A DNA stretch of 10,077 nucleotides from Candidatus Martarchaeota archaeon (GCA_023487825.1 JAMDBP010000026.1:1-10077), one strand, 5' to 3'; counted from the stretch's first letter, positions 1 to 5,684 are shown. Translations and numbers: made by a program. The notes: generated by a model not told the origin, from the sequence alone.

Positions 1-19
1 TTAGAGAACAACAAACTCC

Positions 20-106
20 ACACAGCGAGCGTGCGAGCCGAGCGGATGCGGAGCGAGGCGAGCACTTTGGCCATGGTCGAGCTGACTCTGCGAGCTTGAG
101 CCTGGC
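20..106. repeat. GC-rich tract of GAGC-like words
   Basis: This stretch is built from variations of a short word (GAGC, GCGAG, GAGGCGAG, seen for example at 25-32, 35-43 and 51-63) and is clearly richer in G and C than the rest of the window. No convincing gene covers it. On the minus strand a frame is open from about 303 to the left edge, with an ATG at 74 followed by 24 residues before the edge, but its composition is explained by the repeated words, so I do not call a gene. It may be the edge of a repeat family or of a different sequence block. Confidence 0.5.
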
Positions 107-167
107 GTGCGTATGGACCGGCACCCCGGAGCGCCGCGGCGAAGGCATCATAGGTATGGGTGCCGCA

Positions 168-290
168 GGCATAAGCGGCATAATCAATATCGGCATATAC
201 ACCGGCTCCACAAGCATGAGCATTAACATTAGCATGAGCATAAGCACCATAGTCAGCAACACCACATATATCGCCACAAGCATGAGCGGC
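168..290. repeat. Degenerate 6-bp periodic tract
   Basis: Over about 120 bases the sequence follows a 6-bp rhythm in which AGC or GGC alternates with ATA, ATG or ATT (for example AGCATG, AGCATT, AACATT, AGCATG, AGCATA). The plus-strand frame from TTG 96 to the stop at 303-305 would give a 69-residue peptide of alternating Ile/Met and Ser/Asn/Thr. The opposite strand is also open and reads Ala alternating with His, Asn, Tyr and Cys. Both open frames follow from the period, so neither is a convincing gene. It could be a worn-down microsatellite or a fragment of a repeat-rich surface protein. Confidence 0.5.
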
Positions 291-306
291 TACGAAGCGT
301 CGTAGC
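289..306. repeat. Perfect hairpin, 7-bp stem and 4-nt loop
   Basis: GCTACGA and TCGTAGC are perfect inverted copies separated by AGCG. The hairpin closes the 6-bp periodic tract. It is not followed by a T-run on either strand, so a terminator is not shown. It may be incidental or a recombination end. Confidence 0.5.
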
Positions 307-556
307 TAAATCTGGCTAAGCGCATACAAGGCGCAGTACGCTCGGGCGTTCTCGATTCCTCGTCTGTCTCGGAATCTCGGCATCGCTTCACGCCTACCGT
401 AAGGCTTTAGTAGATTGTGATTAAGTTATATGTATGGGAACATGACCGAACCTGTACTTGCTATCTGAAAAAATCCATTCGATATGAATTCCCAATAATT
501 CTGACTTCCCGGCATTCTGGTCAAATCTTCTACGCACAAAAACCTGACAAAGCAGT
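307..556. other. Stretch without a recognisable gene
   Basis: I see no supported coding region or RNA gene here. There is a 6-bp inverted pair, GATTCC and GGAATC, around 355-378, and base composition shifts from GC-rich on the left to AT-rich near 420 and beyond. A minus-strand frame at 421-669 overlaps the exported-protein gene and looks like a chance shadow. Confidence 0.5.
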
Positions 557-560
557 AAAG

Positions 561-570
561 TATTTAAAAA
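561..570 (+). promoter_or_regulatory. Candidate TATA box for the gene at 600
   Basis: TATTTAAAAA lies about 35 bp before the GTG at 600. Archaeal TATA boxes sit about 26 bp before the transcription start, which would put the start about 592-596 and give a very short leader. Confidence 0.5.
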
Positions 571-599
571 TTGCTTAATAATAATTATTTGGGGATAAT

Positions 600-1781
600 G
601 TGAAAGGGGCAATAGCATATTATGGGGCAGTAGGATTGTTTTTATTCGCAGCAATGGCACTGCATGCATCAGGATTACATGCTAACAATGTTGTAGTTAA
701 TAATTCGATTAACTTTTCTAAAGGTATTCCAGTAGGTTTTCCTGGAGATTCATTTGTCAGATCATTTGGTTACTCCGTAGCCAATACTGTAATTCAGTCT
801 TCCAGATTTAAGGTACTGGCGGCAGGAAACACTTATAATATTAAACCGTACTCAAGCTTTGGATATACGTGGGGAAAGAATATAACACCTACTGAGAGAA
901 TAATATTTTACTCTCAGAATAATTTATCATACATAACTGCAGAGGTAAATGTAAATACTAGGAAAATTGTAAATATTTCTTATACTAACACAACAAATGT
1001 CCATATATACTTAACATCTAGCTTGGTAAATCAAGGAGGATATTCTAGTAAATATTGCTCTAGTTCGTTTTTCACTTGTTTAAGCACTGCACCGGTGTAC
1101 GGAGCGTATGGTAATGTACAAGTGCCATCTACGATAAGTAAACCTTCAGGTGCTACGGCAGCATGTTGTACATTTGCGCAATGGACTGGTGTTACAAATA
1201 CGACTAATACAATGCTGGTGCAAGGAGGTACATTGTGGAGTGGCTTTAATCTAACTGCGTCTCCAAAAGCGAACAGCAAAGGATTTGTATTGTTTGTAGA
1301 ATATGTCCCTAGTCCAACTAATGGCGGCTCTGGACCAACATTTATCTCACCTCCTTCTTGGATGAATGGAGTGCAAGGGCAAACGATAAACATGACTACA
1401 AAAACTACATCAAACTGTGTGCCTAGCGGAGGTGGTACAGGAGACCAATGGTCTGAGATCTGGACAATAGGGTCTTCATCCACAATGCAAGGGATACAGT
1501 GTGTGGGCACATCTACGGAGAATTATGGGTGGTATGTGTTAGAATCTCCGCAAGGTTGTAGTGGCAATTCCAATGGATGTTATTATGGGTATTATCAATT
1601 ACCTGATCTCTCCACAGTAACTTATACAAGCTATATATGTGATAATTCAAACTGCGCAGGCATAGGTACAAATTATAATCCAACCAGTGGATATTATATA
1701 CAACATAATAGCCAAGATACTTCTACATCTTCAATTTCAGGAGGTACGACGTGGACTGAGAGCTGGTTGAGTAGCAACTAA
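600..1781 (+). CDS. Predicted secreted glutamic peptidase homologue (G1/eqolisin-like)
   Basis: The 393-residue protein starts at GTG 600; the ATG at 598 is followed at once by TGA. Residues 1-28 look like a signal peptide: a Lys at 2, a hydrophobic core at 4-22, then small residues. The mature part resembles family G1/A4 glutamic peptidases, acid-active beta-sandwich enzymes using one Gln and one Glu. Trp195 in QWTGV, followed by Gln208 in LVQGG, matches the Trp39 and Gln53 of scytalidoglutamic peptidase. VEYVP at 233-237 matches its YEWYP, GQTINM at 260-265 matches its GDSIQM, and Glu315 in WYVLESP falls on Glu136 without a gap in that block. The Asp four residues after Trp39 is Thr199 here. 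There are ten cysteines and nine N-X-S/T sequons (N34, N38, N94, N108, N125, N130, N200, N217, N264), as expected outside the cell. The family call comes from recalled motifs; enzymatic activity is inferred. A non-catalytic lectin-like sandwich is the main alternative. Confidence 0.65.
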   Translation: MKGAIAYYGAVGLFLFAAMALHASGLHANNVVVNNSINFSKGIPVGFPGDSFVRSFGYSVANTVIQSSRFKVLAAGNTYNIKPYSSFGYTWGKNITPTERIIFYSQNNLSYITAEVNVNTRKIVNISYTNTTNVHIYLTSSLVNQGGYSSKYCSSSFFTCLSTAPVYGAYGNVQVPSTISKPSGATAACCTFAQWTGVTNTTNTMLVQGGTLWSGFNLTASPKANSKGFVLFVEYVPSPTNGGSGPTFISPPSWMNGVQGQTINMTTKTTSNCVPSGGGTGDQWSEIWTIGSSSTMQGIQCVGTSTENYGWYVLESPQGCSGNSNGCYYGYYQLPDLSTVTYTSYICDNSNCAGIGTNYNPTSGYYIQHNSQDTSTSSISGGTTWTESWLSSN

Positions 1782-1851
1782 TTACGCCGAGATTAGATAT
1801 GGATGATGCACTTAGATATTAGGTATGATTAAGCGTATTATTAGTTAGATT

Positions 1852-1862
1852 AGTATTTAGCA
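1852..1862 (+). promoter_or_regulatory. Weak candidate TATA box for the gene at 1887
   Basis: GTATTTAGC-like sequence lies about 30 bp before the ATG at 1887, a fitting distance for a leaderless transcript. The 1782-1886 gap also contains several TTAGAT/ATTAG words, so the exact element is uncertain. Confidence 0.3.
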
Positions 1863-1886
1863 GTTATATCTAGAGCAGATGTTATA

Positions 1887-2366
1887 ATGAAATCAGGATA
1901 TGTTTTACTGGGCATAATCTTAGTCATAGGCATAGCTATAGTGGCAGTCATGGTAATGATGCCTTCGCCACGTAAGACCCAAACGCCATTAACCTCAACC
2001 ACTACTATAAACCAGAGTGAATTAATGGCTACCGGACCTTGCACTCCTGAAGAAACAGACGCACATTTATTGGTATGTAAAGCAGGACAGAACTTTACAG
2101 AGTTGAAGCTATTAAAAGTAGGGCTTGACGCTGCCCAAGTAATTATATATGATAGATGCCCGGTATCCAATCAGTCAAATACCTCAAAGTGTCCCCCTGA
2201 AATAGAGTGGGTTCTTGTCAATCAGACTATCCAGAATTGTGCCTCTGGAAGTGCTGCTTTGGAATCTGAACTTGTATCAACTAATATTAATGCACAGACG
2301 GCAGTTTTTGCTATTCCTCCTGCGAATACAATAGTAAGTCCTTGTATTTTGGTCGGTTTAGGATAA
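1887..2366 (+). CDS. Membrane-anchored, cysteine-rich extracellular protein, unknown function
   Basis: I do not recognise this 159-residue protein. Residues 5-25 form one strongly hydrophobic helix directly after a Lys at 2, which suggests an uncleaved signal anchor. A linker rich in Thr, Ser and Pro follows at 26-43, then a soluble domain of about 110 residues. That domain has six cysteines (52, 64, 91, 102, 118, 153), enough for three disulfides, and there are five N-X-S/T sequons (N42, N69, N95, N98, N112). The ATG at 1887 is the natural start because the anchor begins there. The gene follows the glutamic-peptidase homologue on the same strand after about 105 bp and shares its exported, sequon-rich character. 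The two may work together at the surface, but nothing in the sequence proves this. Confidence 0.65.
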   Translation: MKSGYVLLGIILVIGIAIVAVMVMMPSPRKTQTPLTSTTTINQSELMATGPCTPEETDAHLLVCKAGQNFTELKLLKVGLDAAQVIIYDRCPVSNQSNTSKCPPEIEWVLVNQTIQNCASGSAALESELVSTNINAQTAVFAIPPANTIVSPCILVGLG

Positions 2367-2368
2367 AT

Positions 2369-2379
2369 AACTTATATAT
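2369..2379 (+). promoter_or_regulatory. TATA-like sequence downstream of the 1887 gene
   Basis: ACTTATATATC is a good match to archaeal TATA boxes. On the plus strand no convincing gene follows; transcription from it would run antisense to the RHH gene. It could equally be an AT-rich 3' region, with the T-rich stretch at 2390-2399 acting as a terminator. Confidence 0.2.
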
Positions 2380-2503
2380 CAAATCTGTATTCTTTCCTTA
2401 CCATTGGATTGTCGCATTTGTCTTGGGCAGAGGTGCCTTCCGTTGCCTGTTTTATGCAATCAGAATCACTTGCTCCTGCCGTTGGCAGTTCCACTGACGG
2501 CTT

Positions 2504-2674
2504 TCATACGCCCACCGGGGAAGAGGGCTTCTGCCCCTTTTCGAACTCCATCTGCCTTCTCAGTATGTGGCGCACCAGGCTGCCTATCTTGTAGCCCCTG
2601 CCGGTCTTCTCATCCAGCCAGGAGCGGAGCTCAGAATCAACGTAAACCAATACCTGTTTGTCGAGTTTTTCCAT
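2504..2674 (-). CDS. Small ribbon-helix-helix DNA-binding protein
   Basis: This 56-residue protein, ATG at 2672-2674 and TGA at 2504-2506, has the layout of a MetJ/Arc/CopG-type regulator. A beta-strand near the N-terminus, KQVLVYV (residues 6-12), is followed by helix 1 (DSELRSWLDEKT, 13-24). A Gly-rich turn with Tyr-Lys-Ile (25-30) leads to helix 2 (GSLVRHILRRQMEFEK, 31-46), in the usual pattern where RHH helix 2 begins at Ser and continues with V-R-x-I-L. Such proteins dimerise and bind operators through paired strands. The tail (47-56) is short and basic-polar. It lies 63 bp after the recombinase stop on the same strand and three bases after a perfect palindrome, as expected for a self-regulated element repressor or accessory protein. 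Regulation by the palindrome is inference. An antitoxin role is possible, but no toxin gene is evident beside it. Confidence 0.72.
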   Translation of the reverse strand: MEKLDKQVLVYVDSELRSWLDEKTGRGYKIGSLVRHILRRQMEFEKGQKPSSPVGV

Positions 2675-2676
2675 AA

Positions 2677-2691
2677 TCCCACAACGTGGGA
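2677..2691. promoter_or_regulatory. Palindrome just upstream of the RHH start, candidate operator
   Basis: TCCCAC-AAC-GTGGGA is a perfect 6-bp inverted repeat around a 3-bp spacer. It ends three bases before the start codon of the RHH gene, where bound protein or an RNA hairpin could block expression. RHH dimers usually bind such short palindromes. Confidence 0.45.
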
Positions 2692-2737
2692 GGGCGGTGC
2701 CGTGCCGGGAAAAGCGCCATGGCAGCAGTCAGAAGCT

Positions 2738-3556
2738 CTAAGACATAGGTATAACCATGGCTGAGAGTAAGCGATCCTGAAGGTTTTTGAAGAAATGAAG
2801 CGTAAAGCGGTAAAGTGCCAATAACACAGCACGTTTACCAACTCTCTTAACCATCATATTCAGGCCGCTGTACGTAATGCCCTTCTTGTTTTTATGCCAT
2901 GTATAATCAAGAAACAATGGATTATCAGGCTTGAGATCCTTCTCACTGTTACAATATGCTGCAAGGCGTGGTATGCTGTCACACAGTATGACCTTCCTGC
3001 TCCCTGTCTTGGTATCCTCTGGAACCACGAGATAGAGGTTCTCAGCTTCAAGGTTCAGGTGCTTGCGCCTACACTTGATAAGTTCATGGGGGCGCAAAGG
3101 AACATCTGCAAAAAGGGCTATTATTGCTGAATTCCTGAGGCTTCCTGCATTTGCAATCATCCTCTCTATCTCTTCGCGGGTAAACAGGTCGCTGCTGGTA
3201 AGCCTGCGCTTGGGTTCAGCAGCTACTGACATCCATTTTCCCACTACAGGTGGAGTATACTCGTCCTTTCCGACATAGTGCTTGAAAATCATCTTTATGG
3301 TTATCTTTGCGTTTGCCTTTGTAAGGTCTCCCACCGGCCAGTCGTTTATCTTCGCTACAAGCTCTTCCATCTGTTCTCTGTCTGCCTTCAGCAGAGGAGT
3401 TTTCCTGTCCCACGATTTGATAATCTTGCTATAAAGGTACAGGTGTTTTACTATTGTCCTTGGAGCGGAGTTCCTTGCCTTAAGGTAGACTAGGAATTTT
3501 TTGGCAAGGTCCACGTTAGATCTGTCTATATCAGGATTAGCCTCTATCTCTTTCAT
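2738..3556 (-). pseudogene. Tyrosine recombinase (integrase), probably decayed at the C-terminus
   Basis: The 272-residue frame is an XerC/D-like integrase. A SAM-like core-binding domain covers about residues 12-96. The catalytic domain starts near 120, with Arg155 in the LRPHELI motif matching the family's first catalytic Arg and Lys183 in TKTGSR matching the beta-hairpin Lys. After about residue 242 the expected HxxR, the later His/Trp and the nucleophilic Tyr cannot be found. A degraded LYRFTLHFF at 248-256 sits where HxLRHxF is expected, and the other two frames do not restore it clearly. The reading frame is also open back to 3652 with no ATG, GTG or TTG, and that part reads as plausible protein, so the N-terminus may have lost its start. 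The gene lies next to the 3' end of tRNA-Ser, the usual place for an archaeal integrase. A real but very divergent C-terminus cannot be excluded. Confidence 0.7.
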
Positions 3557-3717
3557 GAACCTGTATATCTGCCTGAGATATACTGCGTCAGGATCGCTGC
3601 CACGTGGAACCTGGATACCCGCAGGTGTTCGATTCTGTGCCGTATTTAGAGGCTATTTGCAGATGTTTATACGTATCTGTCTTGTTTTTCAGAGCCAGAG
3701 CTACACAAAGGGTTAAA
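3557..3717 (-). other. Gap between tRNA-Ser 3' end and integrase start
   Basis: Positions 3557-3652 continue the integrase frame for 32 codons without a usual start codon. A second frame, open from near 3710 down to a TGA near 3585, also has protein-like composition, so a frameshift near 3585 is possible. The 10-mer GTTCGATTCT, the core of the tRNA T-loop, occurs at 3627-3636 in inverted orientation to the tRNA copy at 3729-3738. This may be a worn attachment-site or integrase N-terminal region. Confidence 0.4.
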
Positions 3718-3801
3718 CGCTGGGTACGAGAATCGAACTCGTAAAGGCATTACTGCCAAACAGGTTAGCAACCTGCCGCCATCCCACTAGGCGAACCCAG
3801 C
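3718..3801 (-). tRNA. tRNA-Ser (anticodon GCT)
   Basis: All parts are visible on the minus strand. The acceptor stem pairs GCTGGGT (3795-3801) with ACCCAGC (3719-3725), followed by discriminator G at 3718. An anticodon stem GCAGG/CCTGT encloses the loop TTGCTAA, giving anticodon GCT, which reads AGC and AGT. A long variable arm GGCA-GTAA-TGCC marks the tRNA as class II, as serine requires. The T-stem ACGAG/CTCGT holds a TTCGATT loop. CCA is not encoded and there is no intron. The integrase lies immediately beyond the 3' end, so this gene is the likely integration target. It follows the SRP RNA on the same strand; a TTACATATT at about 3832-3840 could be its TATA box. Confidence 0.95.
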
Positions 3802-3869
3802 ATATGCAGCAGAAACCCGTCTTGCATAATGCGAATATGTAAGCTGGTTTGCATGTCCACTCAATCCTG

Positions 3870-4092
3870 TATCTTCAGAGCATAGGTTTTTATACGCATA
3901 GTGGAGGTCCACTTCTGCAGTGTACTTAGGGTTGCTCCTTCCGGCCTGGCCCGGTTCATATACAAAACTACCGCCAAAGGCAGGATCTCAACGTTTTCAT
4001 ACAAGGCCGACATATCCGGCATAACACGCAACAGGCATAAGGCCCGCCATGAAGAGGATTTGCGGTAAAGGAAACCTCTAGCTCCCTGCCCT
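3870..4092 (-). ncRNA. Signal recognition particle RNA (archaeal 7S/SRP RNA), ends approximate
   Basis: The minus strand at 3930-3951 contains the SRP RNA helix 8 signature: GGGCCAGGCC, tetraloop GGAA, GG, then AGCA and ACCC. This is close to GGTCAGGTCCGGAAGGAAGCAGCC of bacterial 4.5S RNA, and it is the site that binds SRP54. Flanking TGTA/TACA can close the arm. The outer ends can pair imperfectly (CAGGGAGCTAG near 4078-4088 with CCTATGCTCTG near 3876-3886), which would be helix 1. CCGC/GCGG near 4043-4066 may be helix 4 of the Alu domain. The implied length of about 220 nt is short compared with about 300 nt in most archaea. The frame open across this region (3861-4115) is a chance ORF. It works with SRP54 and SRP19 in targeting membrane and exported proteins. 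I did not resolve helices 5 and 6, so the ends may be off by tens of bases. Confidence 0.8.
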
Positions 4093-4113
4093 TCTGCTGC
4101 AATAAAATTCATC

Positions 4114-4153
4114 ACTATAACCTTATTAATACCTTTCCTGTATTATCTATAAG
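4114..4153. promoter_or_regulatory. Divergent promoter region, SRP RNA (minus) and aIF2-beta operon (plus)
   Basis: On the minus strand GGTATTAATAAGG (4126-4138) and TTATAG (about 4117-4122) are TATA-like and would place the SRP RNA start between about 4104 and 4090. On the plus strand TATTATCTATAA (4141-4152) begins about 30 bp before the aIF2-beta start and fits a leaderless mRNA. Confidence 0.45.
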
Positions 4154-4170
4154 GGCAGATCTTAATCTTG

Positions 4171-4587
4171 GTGAAGCAATTGAATTACGAAGAACTACTG
4201 GATAGGGCATTTACGCAGATATCACAGTTATCAGAGGAAAAGGTAGACTTCAAGATACCTGAGGCAGACTCGATGATACAGGGTAGCAAGACCTTCCTGA
4301 GGAATCTCAATGCAATAGCAGATGCTGCAAGGAGGGATCCTTCAGACATAGCAAGATACCTTACAAAGGAGCTTGGAACCCCTACGTCTATGGATAATTC
4401 CTCATTGATAATAAACGCAAAGGTGCAGCAGCAGGAACTTACAGAAAAGATAAAGAAGTACTTTGAGATATACATCATATGCAAGGAGTGCCACAAGCCA
4501 GATACGCATGTGCAGAGCACAGAGCGCGGCTACATGACAATCGTATGCGAGGCGTGCGGAGCAAGATATACTGTTAAGAACTATTAG
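4171..4587 (+). CDS. Translation initiation factor aIF2 subunit beta
   Basis: This is the beta subunit of heterotrimeric aIF2, which delivers initiator tRNA to the small ribosomal subunit. It has the archaeal layout: a short acidic N-terminal helix region, a central alpha/beta domain, and a C-terminal zinc ribbon with C104-x2-C107 and C126-x2-C129. Family-typical stretches include KTFLRN (40-45) in the central domain and YIICKECHKPDT, with TRGYMTIVCEACGA-like spacing, in the ribbon. The length of 138 residues is normal for archaea. I chose GTG at 4171; the TTG at 4168 directly before it would add one residue. No clear ribosome-binding site precedes it, which fits a leaderless transcript. Its stop codon overlaps the start of aIF1A by one base, so the two factors are translated from one mRNA. 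Confidence 0.92.
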   Translation: MKQLNYEELLDRAFTQISQLSEEKVDFKIPEADSMIQGSKTFLRNLNAIADAARRDPSDIARYLTKELGTPTSMDNSSLIINAKVQQQELTEKIKKYFEIYIICKECHKPDTHVQSTERGYMTIVCEACGARYTVKNY

Positions 4588-4898
4588 TGGTTATTTTGTA
4601 CAATAAAAACAACACCGAACAGGTCCATACTCTCATGATACCTAGGGACAATGAGGTCATAGGCACGGTCTACAAGGCGCTCGGAGCCTCAAAGTTCATG
4701 ATAAACTGCGCAGACCAGAAGCAGCGCGTCTGCTCAATACCAGGAAGACTGAAGAGGAAGTTCTGGGTAAAGGAAAATGATTTAGTACTTGTTAAACCAT
4801 GGGTCGTACAGGGAGATGAGAAAGGGGACATAATCTGGAGATACAGCCTGTTGGACAAGGATACTCTTAAGAAAAAGGGCTTTGAGATACCTAAATAA
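4587..4898 (+). CDS. Translation initiation factor aIF1A
   Basis: This 103-residue OB-fold factor binds the ribosomal A site and aids scanning or start-codon fidelity. The typical archaeal eIF1A features are visible: a short N-terminal tail, the block VCSIPGRLKRKFWVKENDLV (48-67) and KPWVVQGDEKGDIIWRY (70-86), then a short C-terminus. The start is GTG in TAGTG, overlapping the aIF2-beta stop by one base, which suggests termination-reinitiation coupling. The stop codon at 4896-4898 directly touches the stop of the convergent RIO1 gene, with no bases between them. Confidence 0.93.
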   Translation: MVILYNKNNTEQVHTLMIPRDNEVIGTVYKALGASKFMINCADQKQRVCSIPGRLKRKFWVKENDLVLVKPWVVQGDEKGDIIWRYSLLDKDTLKKKGFEIPK

Positions 4899-5657
4899 TC
4901 AGCTCTTTATCTGCGAGATAACATTCTCCTTATTCTTTTCTATTCCATATACTTTATTGAAGTAATAGAGTATGTTGACAACATCCCTTTCAAGGAACTC
5001 GTTTGCTTTTGGATGTCCTAATGAGACTCCCTGTCCTATGTCTATAAGGAATGGCATATCATCCTTAATCAGTATATTATACTCGCTAATATCTCCATGC
5101 ACAAGACCTGCAGAATAGAGTCTCTTCATATTCTCTATAATCTCATCTAGGACCTTCTCAGGGTTTTCAAGCTCAGTATTTTTCAGTATCGGTGAAGGAA
5201 TCCCATCATCTCCTATCAACTGCATTGCAAGCACATTCCCCTTGAAGTAATAAGGCTTAGGGGCAGATACCTGCGCCTCCTCAGCTATCTTCAGGTTCCC
5301 ATACTCCTTCCTGCACCATATCCTTATTATGCTAGTCACGTCTGCTTTCACTCCGTCAAATCTGGGATCCCCTTTGACATACTCGGTTCTTCTCTTGAAG
5401 CTTGTGTTCTCCTGATTGAATATCTTGAGCACTATGTACATTTCGTTGATCTTATCCCCAGCTTCTGCGAGATAAACATCAGCTTCCTTGCCCTTTGATA
5501 TTATATGAATCATTCTGGAAGCGATGCCATGGGTGAAGACCTTCTCTATATTCATCATAGTCTTCCTGTCGAATACTCCTTCCTCTATCTTCCACCTTTC
5601 ATTAACCCTGTACTTATCCCTGTCGGGCATCTTTCTCTTGCTGACCCTTCTTGCCAT
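4899..5657 (-). CDS. RIO1-type serine protein kinase/ATPase
   Basis: RIO1 is an atypical kinase used in late maturation of the small ribosomal subunit. The 252-residue protein has a basic N-terminus (1-20) and a nucleotide loop SKGKEAD (54-60), the RIO1 form. It has an ATP lysine Lys78 in VLKIF, catalytic Asp189 in HGDISEYN with Asn194, and metal-binding Asp206 in LIDIGQ. Residues 84-100 (NTSFKRRTEYVKGDPRF) match the RIO1 flexible loop and distinguish it from RIO2, which also has an N-terminal winged helix that is missing here. Length is typical of archaea. It is convergent to aIF1A with zero spacing and divergent from the XPF-like nuclease across 66 bp. A ribosome-maturation enzyme beside initiation factors is a sensible neighbourhood. 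Confidence 0.92.
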   Translation of the reverse strand: MARRVSKRKMPDRDKYRVNERWKIEEGVFDRKTMMNIEKVFTHGIASRMIHIISKGKEADVYLAEAGDKINEMYIVLKIFNQENTSFKRRTEYVKGDPRFDGVKADVTSIIRIWCRKEYGNLKIAEEAQVSAPKPYYFKGNVLAMQLIGDDGIPSPILKNTELENPEKVLDEIIENMKRLYSAGLVHGDISEYNILIKDDMPFLIDIGQGVSLGHPKANEFLERDVVNILYYFNKVYGIEKNKENVISQIKS

Positions 5658-5684
5658 TTATACACTGCTGATTAATCTGCAAGA

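Noticed and set aside
96..305. Plus-strand 69-residue open frame starting at TTG
   Set aside because: Its composition is fully explained by the six-base repeat and the opposite strand is open too; no ribosome-binding site or family resemblance.
345..365. Possible tRNA fragment or attachment-site copy (GTTCTCGATTCCTCGT)
   Set aside because: It differs from the tRNA-Ser T-arm by several bases, lies in the wrong orientation for an attachment repeat and cannot form a T-stem.
1031..1510. Minus-strand 159-residue open frame
   Set aside because: It lies entirely inside the glutamic-peptidase homologue on the other strand, which has clear family motifs and a signal peptide.
138..1969. Fourteen-base match ATGATGCCTTCGCC at 1956-1969 and inverted at 138-151
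   Set aside because: A single 14-mer match between strands is near the level expected by chance in 10 kb, and neither flank extends it.
1850..2170. Minus-strand 106-residue open frame
   Set aside because: Antisense to the anchored cysteine-rich protein, which has a convincing signal anchor and sequons.
2404..2764. Plus-strand open frames over the RHH gene
   Set aside because: They begin at TTG or inside other features and the RHH reading on the minus strand gives a recognisable fold.
2584..2841. Minus-strand frame after the integrase as its shifted C-terminus
   Set aside because: It contains HFTALRFISS, faintly like HxLRHxFxS, but no later His/Trp or Tyr motif at the right spacing, so I could not reconstruct an intact C-terminus.
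3861..4115. Minus-strand 84-residue protein
   Set aside because: It overlaps the SRP RNA, whose helix 8 signature is specific; the peptide shows no family features.
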